Positions 44,396 to 55,045 of a DNA stretch of 64,000 nucleotides are shown here, piece by piece. The stretch lies in assembly GCA_023525975.1 (NCBI GenBank), contig CM042046.1, positions 54,679,373 through 54,743,372 on the forward strand. Direction: 5' to 3'. This DNA is from Smallanthus sonchifolius (taxonomy: Eukaryota; Streptophyta; Magnoliopsida; Asterales; Asteraceae). A program made the translations under genes and the position numbers. The notes beneath the pieces were generated by a model. The model did no database searches. It had not been told where the DNA came from and saw nothing but the letters and a program-made list of their open reading frames with translations. The first letter of the stretch is position 1. Every line of letters starts with the position of its first letter.

Positions 44396-45340
44396 ACGGA
44401 ATAGTCATTTATCTATTATTCATAAATAGTTGGAATTTGTCAAACTGTTAAACATTTGAGTATTTGAAAATTACAAGTGCAAATCACTAAATCATATCCC
44501 AAGACTATTTTCTACAACCCATTTTAGAGAGAGAACTTTTGTGCCAATTTAAAATTTAAAAGTTACATAATAAGAAAAAAATGATAAATTAATTAGTTTG
44601 TTTCTATTGTAACAAGCATATGCATGTTGATAAAATATAATTTTATTATTAACTCTTAATATAAATTATGTCCAGTAGATTAGAAATCTATGAACCTTAT
44701 ATAAAAACAGTCCACCTGCAATAGAAAATTAAATAAATTCGCATACCCCCACTGGAAATTGCATTGTACAATTTGCTTGAAACTCTAATTAGTTTTCTTA
44801 ATCATCTCTAGTAAATATAAAGTCGCATTAGGATAAAAATAAAACTAATTAAACAGATTATTAGAGTAGACATACATACAATTAAAATTTCATCTTGGTA
44901 GCAAAAATTACATGTAGTTCAACGCAAGATCTAAAGTCGTAAGTCACGATTATACATCTTGAAACATTGATACAATGAAAGTGTTAATATATGCAACATA
45001 AAAATAGAAGAAAAATAAAATTTTTGTGCATACTAAAATAAAATGCTAAAATGTAGGAAAAAAATAAAAAAGCTAGATCAAACTAAACAAAAAAGGACTA
45101 AAAAAAAGTTAAATCAAAAAAGGCCACCCCATGGTGAGGCGAGCGGAATAAAAAAATATCCACCTGTAAAGAATGGGTTTTGTGTTTATAGTTCTCCTCC
45201 ATTAACTCTATACAAACACAAATTCGAGCGGAATAAAAAAATATCTGCCAATTAACAATTGACAAGTGGCAAACCAGACAACAAACCGATAAAAAATTAG
45301 TACTGTAGATGTCTAGTTTGGTGCAAGGTAGTAATCGTAT
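44396..45340. other. AT-rich stretch, no supported gene
   Basis: The Lys-rich frame at 45043-45255 reflects A-rich sequence. The short phrase TCGAGCGGAATAAAAAAATA or similar occurs twice (near 45140 and 45225). Confidence 0.35.
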
Positions 45341-45820
45341 AACTAGTCATTTAAATTATTTATTTTCATAACTTAAAAAAACGGACGATTATAATATGGG
45401 CTGTTGTAAACGTAAATCTTTCAAAACGTATAATTAGTCATTTAAATTATTTAATTTCTACCTAGAATAACAATAAATCTTTCATGACCTTGAAGTTTAA
45501 GATGGGCTGTTGTAAACGTAAGAAGTGAAGACATAATTTTTTTTCTTAGGCAACATGCAATTGGAATATGTGATATCATCGTTCATTGCTCTTGCAATTG
45601 GAGTTTAATAATACAACTAGGCAACTTGCAATTGGAATATGTGATGTCATCGTTCATTGCTAGTAAATATAAAGTTGCATTTCTTCTTTTTTTTATAAAA
45701 CATTATGTTAAATAAACCGTTTTTTCTTATCTTTCTATTTATAAAACATGTAGTTAAATAAACCATTCTTTTTTATCTTACTGTTTATAAAACATAGAGG
45801 TAAATAAACCAATTTTAAAC
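45341..45820. repeat. Cluster of short tandem duplications
   Basis: Three sets are visible. TAGTCATTTAAATTATTT with GGGCTGTTGTAAACGTAA occurs twice (near 45342-45418 and 45433-45520). GCAATTGGAATATGTGAT with CATCGTTCATTGCT occurs twice (near 45553-45592 and 45622-45662). A phrase like TTTATAAAACAT...TTAAATAAACC occurs three times (45690-45815). No gene. Confidence 0.7.
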
Positions 45821-46049
45821 CAGAAAATTAATTACTAAGACACGGTTTTTAAATCAAGAAAACCTTTAGCCCAAACCAAGAAATATGTAATGAAAATCAC
45901 AAGCGTAGCTTTGCCCTTGTCGTCTCTGTAAATCCAACGTCGGAAGGTCTTTAGAAAGGGAAACATTTATTGTTTGAGAGAGAGAGAGAGGTAATTACTC
46001 ATTTTTATTACTAATTTGTGATAAAATTTGGTTTAGATCTAAAATTTTT

Positions 46050-46322
46050 ATAATTTTTTATGTATGTGTATGTATGTATGTTTGTATGTATGAGTATATG
46101 TATGATGGGATTAGCAATTTATGCTTAGTTTATGTAATTTGGTTTAGATGTGTGATTAGTTTATGCAAATTAGTGTTTGTATGTATGTGTGTAATTTGTG
46201 TTTATGATAATTAGTTTGTACGTATGTGTATGTATGTGTGTAATTTGTGTTTATGATGATTACTTTGTATATATGTGTAATTTGTGTTTATGATGATTAG
46301 TTTGTATGATTAGTTAATATGA

Positions 46323-46406
<84 letters not shown>

Positions 46407-46620
46407 ATGTATATGTTTGTAATTGTGTAATTGGGCATTTATTATGTATGTATATATGTGTATGTATGTTTGTATGTTTATGTATTCGTATTATTTATAT
46501 GTATATATAAAATTATGTATTTATTCATATGTATTTGTATGTATGTTTGTTTATGTTTAACGGATTTATGTATGTTTTATATGTATTTTTTATTTATTTA
46601 GTATATTTATGTATTTGTAT
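46050..46620. repeat. TATG-rich region with (AT)n microsatellite
   Basis: Degenerate GTATGTATGT/GTGTATAT sequence surrounds an uninterrupted AT run at about 46328-46396. The frame over it translates to alternating Ile-Tyr and is not a gene. Confidence 0.9.
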
Positions 46621-46852
46621 AATTGGGGAAAAATTATAAGAAAACTCATTGTTTATTGGAAAACCAAAAACTACTTATTAAAGGTAAAAAAAATAATAAT
46701 AAAATCATAACTAACAAAATAAATAAAAAAAATTAAAAAAGTGCTTCGGAGACCTTGTTTTCATCGTCTTCCTTGTTAAAAAAAACACAAAAAATAGTGG
46801 GTTTAGCTTTTGGGTTTAGTTTAGCTTCTAGGTTAGGTTTTTGAAGAGATGG

Positions 46853-49194
46853 TGTGACAATATGACTTTTCAAGCAAACTCAGTTAGTAATTCCGTTAAA
46901 TATTATGTTCAATCCTAACCAAGTTAACCCAATTCTAAAACCAAGGGATCATTACTATCAAAACTGATGTTGCAAGGGCTGGTTTTGTAAATAACCAGAA
47001 ACCCTATTAGGCACGGTCGCGCCTTGTTTTGGCAGGGTCGGGCCAAGTGCCTTGGCACGGTGGTGCCTCTTATCAATTGAAACGTAAACGCAGTCTTTAA
47101 TCGCAAATTCGTTGCAATTAGTAACCGATATCCACATTTATGACATTAACGAACCTAATTAAGACTTTAATCATCATTTTTAAGTCGAGTTAATCTAAAT
47201 TATGACGATTTATCTCGTAACCGCCGATCACCTTCATGTATCAGTCGATTTAAATCAGTTTGATCATAATCCTCTCAAGCAAATGCACTGCACGCCTTAT
47301 TCGAACCTCTCTGAAGCTCCTGTATGCGTTGATTTGGCCGGAGTTGTAGCAAAAGTCACCGGAGATCAAACCCGTCGCCGTCAGATCAAGTTCTAGCCAT
47401 ACACTATCAATCCGTCATCCATTCTGGTAATCACGTATCTCCTTAGCTTCGTTTCAATCTGCTAATCAAAAGCCCTATCATAATTCGGGCTTGCATTATC
47501 GAATTTAACTCAATCAGAAACCTAGGGTTCGTATTATTTTCCGATTTAGCCGAACCCTATCAATTCGATAACTATTATTGAAATTAATCAACCCCTCAGG
47601 CTCGAAATGAACCGGTTAGCATAACCCCCATGTCCTTTTGGTCAATCGCGATCGAAACCAAACGGATTTGGACTTATTGGGTTATTCTGTTAAACTTTGT
47701 AACTGGAATCCGGGAGACACGGTCGTGCCAAGGTTTTAGCACGGTCGTGTCTCACCCTCTGACCCGGTCGTGCCTCTTGGCTAGACCTGGTCGTGCCTCA
47801 GAACCCTAGACACGGTCGTGCCTGGCTCAGACATGGTCGTGCCTAGTGGTCAGCTTTATTGTGTCTTCTGTTTGATCAAAACGGTCGCGCCCCTGACCAG
47901 CACGGTCGCGCCCGCAACCTTAACACGGTCGTGCCTTGTCTTAGGCGCGGTCGTGTGTGAGAAAATCTTTTGTCAGATTGTTTTGATTTATATTTATATT
48001 TCCAAAACAATAATTATTATATTATATTAATATGTTTTAAAACCGGAACACCACCCGTAGACTCGGGTTTAGTTTTGTAACTCGTATCCGTTATTTAAAA
48101 CTCGTTTATAAAATAATATATTATTTCTAATCCTTGAACTCAATTAAAAACGATATATATATATATTTATTATTTGTCACTCGTCACAAATCGTAGTTTT
48201 TCTTAATTGAATAATTTAAGAATCCAGTATTCTCGTGGACACGTTCGTCTACTCGTTGATCTTTAGAGCGTCCTTATAGGACATTCCTTGTTCCGTGTAT
48301 CGTCACATATTCCATTTTAACCATAATAATTATGTTGTAATTCTAGGACATTTGTGAGCCATGTCAGGCTAAAGCTTGAGATTTCCATCTCGTACTTGTG
48401 TGATTACCACCTACGTAATCAGGTGAGTTTTCACGACCCCTTTTACTACTTTTAAACCGGGGGAGAAAACATGACGCAAACTCTTTTTGATTTTTGTACT
48501 TCATTATGTATCACTTGTTATGACCATGCGTAAAATCTATCATGAAAGTCCTCACATCGAACCGTTTAAATATGAGAATAGCGAGGTATGTTGGGTAGTA
48601 CTACTGGGTTTGACAAACCTCACCCGCGTTAGTCGCGCTAACTCGATTGGATATTGAACGGGTGCAATATTGACCTAAACGTGCACCATGGTTGATAGGC
48701 CTGGTGGGAGGCATTCAAACAGTCAGTTTACGGTTACGAGCGTAATAGCAAACATGAACATGGGTTAGCAACCTGTTGATATATATATTGATTGTATAAT
48801 AAATCTGGTAAACGTTTATTTATACTGAAACATGTGAACTCACCAAACTCGTGTTGACATCGTTTTCTTACATGTTTTCTTAGGTCGCTTAAGATAAGGC
48901 ACATGTGCACGCATAGGGCATGCATGGAGTCTTATGATTTATTTATAAATTAATATTGTTGAATTGCTTGTACTTTATTTTTGGACTTCGTTTGGATTGG
49001 ACACTTAGGACTTTTTCTTGGCATTTGTTTTGCGCATTTACTTTCGTTTTACGCTTTCGCACTTACTTTGATCATTTATGATATATTTTCATTTTAGTCC
49101 CATATAGTGTCGTTCAATGTAACTAATGACTGAGATCCTGGTTTGTCACTTCCCAAACGGTAAAACTCTGTTAGTTGAAATTGGGGGTGTGACA
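46853..49194 (+). repeat. Element E 5' LTR
   Basis: 2342 bp. It contains about a dozen copies of a short near-palindrome GGCACGGTCGTGCC and variants at 47014-47065 and 47718-47955. The frames at 47202-47396 and 47818-48030 are shadows. No gene. Confidence 0.9.
47715..47960. repeat. CACGGTCGTGCC motif array in E 5' LTR
   Basis: About ten copies of CACGGTCGTGCC or variants (CACGGTCGCGCC, CCTGGTCGTGCC) at irregular 15-35 bp spacing. Most of the array is absent from the 3' LTR, where sequence jumps from GACCCGGTC straight to AGTTTTGATT. Confidence 0.85.
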
Positions 49195-49212
49195 GATTGG
49201 TATCAGAGACAT
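49195..49212 (+). other. Element E primer-binding site
   Basis: GATTGGTATCAGAGACAT directly follows the LTR; TGGTATCAGAG is complementary to the 3' end of initiator tRNA-Met. Confidence 0.8.
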
Positions 49213-49314
49213 TGGTTATAGAGAACTAGGATTGCATACTAGACTATAACCTCACATATTAGTTACATATCATAAGCGTTATGTATTGACACTTATGTAT
49301 TATGTTACAGGATC

Positions 49315-50057
49315 ATGTTGTCAACCCCACCACCATCACCTAAGGCATATACCTTATTATCCCCGAAGCTCAAAAGGCGCCGGACTAGTTCTAGTGACAA
49401 CTCGGTAGAACAGGGTGAACCAAGTAATGCACAAGCAAGGAACACAACACTTAATTGGAATCATATCCGAAGATGATCCAAAGATGGATCGAGATGGGTA
49501 ATGTTCCATCACCCTATTTTTGTTCAACTTCCTCATCATCTACTTTGCCAAGCTTGCCATGCACCATGGAACAAGCTTTTGCAGCTTTTGTGTTTATCAT
49601 AACTAAGGAGTTAAAAGAGATGAAGGAAACCACTGATGAGATACCCGGCATTCTAGAACGAGAGCCGCAAATAGAAGAGAATAAGGTAGGGATAGAGCTT
49701 TTGACCGCTAAGCTAGCAGTGACGGATCAGGTCCATAACCATTTGTTGGATCAGGTTACACAATTGGATACGAGGGTGGACACCTCGAACCATGATGTAG
49801 GAGGGATTCTGGAGAGAGTGACTCATCTGGAAGCCCAGCTACAAGTAGCAGACCATGCTGCTGAAGGACTTCGGGAGAGAGTGACCCACTTAGAAACCCA
49901 ACTACAAGCAGCCCTATTTCCAGAGGACATTCCACTTTCGGACGACGAGGAGGAGCCCTTCGAGGATGAGCCCTTAGAGGAGGGGCCACCCGAGGAGGAG
50001 CAGGTCGAGATTGATGATGCACTACCATGTGTTTCTTACGATGACGAGGATGTTTGA
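49315..50057 (+). pseudogene. Element E extra ORF upstream of gag: coiled coil with acidic tail
   Basis: A first stretch from the ATG at 49315 (MLSTPPPSPKAYTLLSPKLK, then RRRTSSSDN) ends at TGA near 49476. The neighbouring frame continues as 49455-50057: SYPKMIQRWIEMGN, then heptad-like repeats (LLTAKLAVTDQVHNHLLDQ, ERVTHLEAQLQ, ERVTHLETQLQ) and a Glu/Asp-rich C-terminus. Probably one protein broken by a frameshift. It lies between the PBS and gag, where most chromoviruses have no ORF. The function is unknown; coiled-coil multimerisation is a guess. Confidence 0.6.
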
Positions 50058-50310
50058 TGATCCTTCTATTCTATCTTTCATTTTTATTCATGCTTCATTT
50101 ATGTTATTTCTCTTTTCAAACCTAGATGGGTAATGTTGTTCTCATTCAATAAAAGCATGAGAAGTTTAATGTTTTGAGTTATTTATTTTGTAGCTTTACA
50201 ATTTATTTAATTTTCAAAATGTTAGATTCTGTATTTTCTTACTTGTACATAAATAATGTTTAATATGCGATATATTTCTTATTGTTTTGTATTTGTGAAT
50301 GTGAAGAATC

Positions 50311-51455
50311 ATGTCGGGAAGAGGACGTGGAGGTCGTGCTGGTGGCTGAGACAGCAGCGGAGCTGGCAGCACTAATCAACGATAGTGTGGCTAAGGCTCT
50401 AGCAGCACAGAATGCTGCAGGTAAATGTTATAACCATTGACTAGTGAGGTCAATTCATCTCTCAAAGCGTCTTTCCTAAGCCTTATAACCTCGAACCTAT
50501 ATTATGTTTCTAAATCCAGGCCAGCAGAATCAGCAACCAGCATGCACATTCAAATCATTTATGGACTGCAAGCCCCACACCTTTAGTGGAGCCGAAGGAG
50601 CTTTCGGACTACTCCGGTGGTTTGAGAAAGTAGAGTGAGTTTTTGCCATGTGCAACTGCCCCTTGGCCAATCAGGTCAAATTCGCTTCTGGTGGCTCTCA
50701 CGTGGTGGAATGCACAGGTTCAGATGTTGGGTTTGGCTATGGCAAATGCACTGTCGTGGGAGGAATTTAAGACGATGATGAAGGAGGAGTACTGTCCTCG
50801 GGATGAAATTCAAAAGTTGGAAGGAGAATTCTGGAACCTGAAGATGGAAGGTTCAGAAATTGAGCTTTATACCACTCGTTCCCATGAGCTTGCTACCATG
50901 TGTCCACATATGGTGACTCCTGATTATAAGAGGATTGAGCTGTATATTGGAGGTCTAGTGCCTCAGATTCAGAGTATGGTTACTTCATCCAACCCTACTA
51001 CCATCCAGCAGACTATCAGACTTGCCCACAAGTTAACTGACCAAGCGGTAACTCAAGTGACTCTACCCCCGAGGGGTTCAGTTTCTAAAGGTATCGATAA
51101 TCATAAGCGCAAGTTTGATCACAACTCCAACTCTCACTCTAACTCCAAAGGACCTCAGTTTAATCAACCGCAGCAGCAGCGTAAGTTTGAGCCTGTTAAG
51201 AACTTCAATCAGATGACCTCTTCAGGTCCGAATCATGGTGAATATGCCGGGAAGTATACCAAGTGCAACAAATGTGGTTATCACCACACAGGCACTTGTG
51301 ACCGACAGCGTTGCCAGCGATGTGGTAAGATGGGCCACGCTGCGAAAGACTGTAGGGTTGCACTTCCGAACAAGCAACCATTTCGACCATAGGGATTTAC
51401 AAGAGGATGTTTTTAGTGCGGTAAGGAAGGACATATTCAGAGGGATTGTCCTCAG
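50311..51455 (+). pseudogene. Element E gag, broken, with an intron-like gap
   Basis: Starts MSGRGRGGRAGG and then TGA. Conserved gag pieces follow: TAAELAALINDSVAKALAAQ before GTAAATG at 50421, a 99-bp gap, then after TCCAG (50519) CTFKSFMDCKPHTFSGAEGA and FGLLRWFEKVE, a TGA, and the long frame 50643-51392 (TWWNAQVQMLG ... WEEFKTMMKEEYCPRDEIQ). Zinc knuckles are CNKCGYHHTGTC/CQRCGKMGHAAKDC and CF-stop-CGKEGHIQRDC. Multiple stops make it non-functional. Confidence 0.82.
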
Positions 51456-52787
51456 TTGAAGAGGGGTGGTAATGGAAATGGTAATGACAATAGCAATAGT
51501 AACGGTAACGGCACTAATCAGGGCAACAATGGTAACAACAACAATCAAAGCAACAACAATGGTGGCAATAATGCCAATAATGGAGGGAATGGTGCGAAAG
51601 GACGAGCCTTCGTACTAGGACCCGGTGAAGCTCGATATGATCATAATGTGGTCACCGGTAAGTTTCTCTTAAACAATTACTTTGCTTTTGTTCTATTTGA
51701 TACCGGTGCTTATAGGAGTTTTATATCTAATAAGCTTAGTGATATGATAAAAGGAACTCCAACTCTATTAGAAGCTAAGTATATAATAGAAATAGTTGAT
51801 GGCCAAATAATTGAAGCAACCCACATTCTTAAGGGTTGTAAGCTTGAGTTGACTGGTCATAAACTTGATATCGACCTTATGCCGGTCACACTTGGTAGTT
51901 TTGATGTAATTATTGGTATGGATTGGTTATCTAAAAACCAAGCTGAAATTGTCTGTGGTGAGAAAATTGTTCGCATTCCTCTCCCTAGTGGAGAAATCCT
52001 TTCCTGTCAAGGCGAAAAGAGTGGTGCAGTCGTAGGCATCATATCATTCATGAAAGCACAGAAGTGCCTTGCTGAACAACCATCAGAAGAGAAGAAAATT
52101 GATGATATTCCCATCGCTCGTGATTTTCTGGAAGTGTTTCCAGAAGATTTGCCTGGTCTGCCACCTCACCGTCAAGTTGAATTCCAAGTCGATCTAGCAC
52201 CCGGAGCGGCAACGATCGCTCGGGCACCTTACAAATTAGCACCTAGTGAATTGCAAGAGCTATCCACTCAGATACAGGAATTGTTGGATAAAGGTTTCAT
52301 CCGACCTAGCTCATCGCCATGGGGAGCTCTAGTTCTGTTTGTCAAGAAGGACGGGACTTTCCGTATGTGTATCGACTACCGTGAACTGAATAAAGTGACA
52401 ATCAAGAACCGTTATCCTCTGCCTCGTATAGATGATCTCTTTGACCAACTCCAAGGATCAAGCTTCTATTCCAAGATAGATCTTAGGTCCGGTTACCATC
52501 AATTGAGAGTCCGAGATGAGGATATCTCTAAGACTGCTTTCAGGACAAGGTACGGCCACTATGAGTTTATGGTTATGCCTTTCGGATTAACCAACGCACT
52601 CGCGGTATTCATGGATCTCATGAACTGTGTATGTAAGCTATATCTCGATAAGTTCGTCATCGTTTTCATCGACGACATTCTCATTTATTCCAAGAACAAA
52701 GAGGAACATGAGGAACATCTACGCTTAATTCTGGAATTACTTAAGCAAGAGCAGCTGTATGCTAAGTTTTCCAAGTGTGAATTCTAG
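51456..52787 (+). pseudogene. Element E protease and reverse transcriptase part
   Basis: Asn/Gly-rich linker, protease LFDTGAYRSFISN, GSFDVIIGMDWLSK, then reverse transcriptase (MCIDYRELNKVTIKN, SKIDLRSGYHQLR, FIDDILIYSKNK). One Lys codon is missing in the LFVKKKDG region. It ends in TAG after KFSKCEF, where relatives have Trp. Confidence 0.9.
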
Positions 52788-53375
52788 ATCCGGGAAGTTA
52801 AATTCTTAGGACATGTGATTAAAGAGAAAGGAATACATGTCGATCCATTAAAGATAGAAGCCATCAAGAATGGGGCAGCACCGACGACTCCGACTGAGGT
52901 GCGACAATTTCTGGGATTGGCTGGTTATTATCGTCGATTCATCGAGGGATTTTCTAAAATTGCACAACCTCTCATTGCCTTAACTCAGAAGGGTAAAGCC
53001 TATAACTGGGGCGATAACCAAGAGTCAGCATTCCGACACCTCAAGCAGAAACTTTGCAGTGCACCTATTCTAGCTCTTCCGGAGGGAACGGATGATTTTG
53101 TGGTGTATTGCGATGCATCCATTCAGGGTCTGGGTTGTGTATTAATGCAACGAGAAAAGGTGATCGCATATGCTTCAAGTCAACTAAAGATTCACGAGAA
53201 AAACTACACCACTCATGACCTAGAGTTGGGAGCTGTAGTTTTCGCACTTAAGATATGGAGACATTACTTGTACGGTACCAAGTGCACCATCTACACCGAT
53301 CACAAGAGTCTTCAGCATCTTCAAGCAGAAAGATCTGAATATGAGACAGCGTCGTTGGGTCGAGCTCTTGAATGA
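52788..53375 (+). pseudogene. Element E reverse transcriptase C-terminus and RNase H
   Basis: IREVKFLGHVIKEKGIHVDP, PTTPTEVRQFLGLAGYYRRF, then RNase H YCDASIQGLGCVLMQ and YTDHKSLQHL. The frame shifts near 53330, where a TATFNQKDLN-type region is disrupted, and continues as 53341-54171. Confidence 0.88.
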
Positions 53376-54633
53376 TTATGACTGTGCGATCCGGTATCAT
53401 CCGGGTAAAGATAACGTTGTAGATGATGCCCTAAGCCAAAAAGAAACCAATCCCAAACGAGTTCGAGCATTACAGCTTACAATTCACCTCGGATTACCGG
53501 ACAAAATCCGTAGTGCTCAACTTGAAGCCCTGAAAGAGGAGAACCTACCGCTGGAAGGTACACGCGGTATGGAAGCACAACTCGAGGTCAAATCTGACGG
53601 TATTTGCTACTTCGTCGAGCAAATATGGGTTCCAGTATTCGGAAACTTAAGGGAACTAGTCATGGATGAAGCTCATAAATCTCGTTACTCTATTCATCCA
53701 GTTTCTGACAAGATGTACCATGACCTAAAGGTGCTGTATTGGTATCCAAAGATGAAGGCCGATATAGCCACCTATGTGAGCAAGTGCCTGACTTGTGCAA
53801 AGGTCAAAGTTGAGTATCAAAAGCCTTCTTGTCTTCTCCAAATACCAGAGATTCCCATGTGGAAATGGGAGCAGATATCCATGGACTTTATCACGAAGTT
53901 GCCACGAACTCCTACCGGATGTGATACCATTTGGGTAATCGTTGATCGTTTAACAAAGTCCGCTCACTTCTTATCAATCAAGGAAACAGACAAAATAGAG
54001 AAGCTTACTCATATTTACTTGAAAGAAGTAGTATCTCGGCACGAGGTGCCAATCTCTATCATTTTGGATCGTGATGCACGATTCACCTCTTGTTTCTGGC
54101 AATCGTTACATAAAGCTTTAGGCACGCGTCTAGATATGAGCACAACATACCATCCTCAAACTGATGGCTAGACAGAACGTACTATTCAAACCTTGGAGGA
54201 CATGCTACGAGCTTGTGTGATTGATTTCGGTAACACTTGGGAGTCTCACCTACCATTGGTGGAGTTCTCTTACAACAACAGTTATCACACTAGCATCAAG
54301 GCAGCTCCATTTGAAGCATTATATGGACGGAAATGCCGTTCTCCTATTTGTTGGGCCGAGGTTGTGGATAGTCAACTTACAGGTCCTAAACTCGTACTTG
54401 AAACTTCTGAGAAAATCGTTCAAATTAGAAACCGTATGGCAGCAGCTCGTGATCGTCAAAAGAGCTATGCCGATAAGCGTCGTAAGCCGTTAGAATTTCA
54501 AGTAGGGGATATGGTTTTGTTAAAAGTCTCACATTGGAAGGGTGTCATTCGTTTTGGGAAACGAGGCAAGCTGAATCCTCGTTATGTTGGACCATTCAAG
54601 ATAGTGAAGAGAATTGGCCCAGTAGCGTATTAA
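53341..54633 (+). pseudogene. Element E integrase
   Basis: MRQRRWVELLNDYDCAIRYH, HKSRYSIHPVSDKMYHD (zinc region), MDFITKLPRTPTG, ILDRDARFTSCF, then TAG at 54169-54171 (relatives have Gln), then TIQTLEDMLRACVIDF and GDMVLLKVSHWKG, ending in TAA at about 54631 after GPVAY. The D, D and E positions are present but the frame is broken. Confidence 0.9.
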
Positions 54634-54950
54634 TTGGACCTACCCGAAGGACTTAGTGGTGTACACTCTTTCACATCTCAAACATGAAGAAATGTCTAGC
54701 ACACGATTCACTCGCGGTTCCTCTTGAGGTACTACACATCGATGAACAGTTGCGTTTCATAGAAGAGCATGTGGAAATCATGGATAGGGAAGTCAAATCG
54801 CTTAAGCGTAGTAAAATCCCTATTGTCAGAGTCCGTTGGAATTCGAAACACGGACCCGTGGGAGCGTGAGAATCAGATGATGCGCAAGTATCTTAATCTA
54901 TTCAAGCACTCAACGTCAAGCTCTTAAGGTACTATTTTAATTTCCGGGAC
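54634..54950 (+). pseudogene. Element E chromodomain-type C-terminus
   Basis: LDLPEGLSGVHS, then a frame change to MKKCLAHDSLAVPLEVLHID ... MDREVKSLKRSKIPIVRVRW. The last part is out of frame again (TWERENQMMRKY-like reading up to about 54900). Confidence 0.8.
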
Positions 54951-55045
54951 GAAAATTCTTTCAACTAGGGGATGATATGACATCCGGAAAAAAATTTTTA
55001 TCTATTTTAATTTTCCAGACAAAAATTATTTCAACTAGGGGATGA
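54940..55045 (+). repeat. Duplicated polypurine/LTR-edge segment of E
   Basis: TTCAACTAGGGGATGATATGACATCCGG (about 54960-54987) and TTCAACTAGGGGATGATGTGACAATCCG (about 55030-55058) are near-repeats 70 bp apart. The second copy abuts the true LTR start at 55046, so the polypurine tract and the first bases of the LTR occur twice. Confidence 0.75.

Noticed and set aside
45043..45255. Lys-rich 70-codon frame
   Set aside because: Produced by A-rich sequence, without homology or context.
46319..46510. Alternating Ile-Tyr frame
   Set aside because: Translation of the (AT)n microsatellite.
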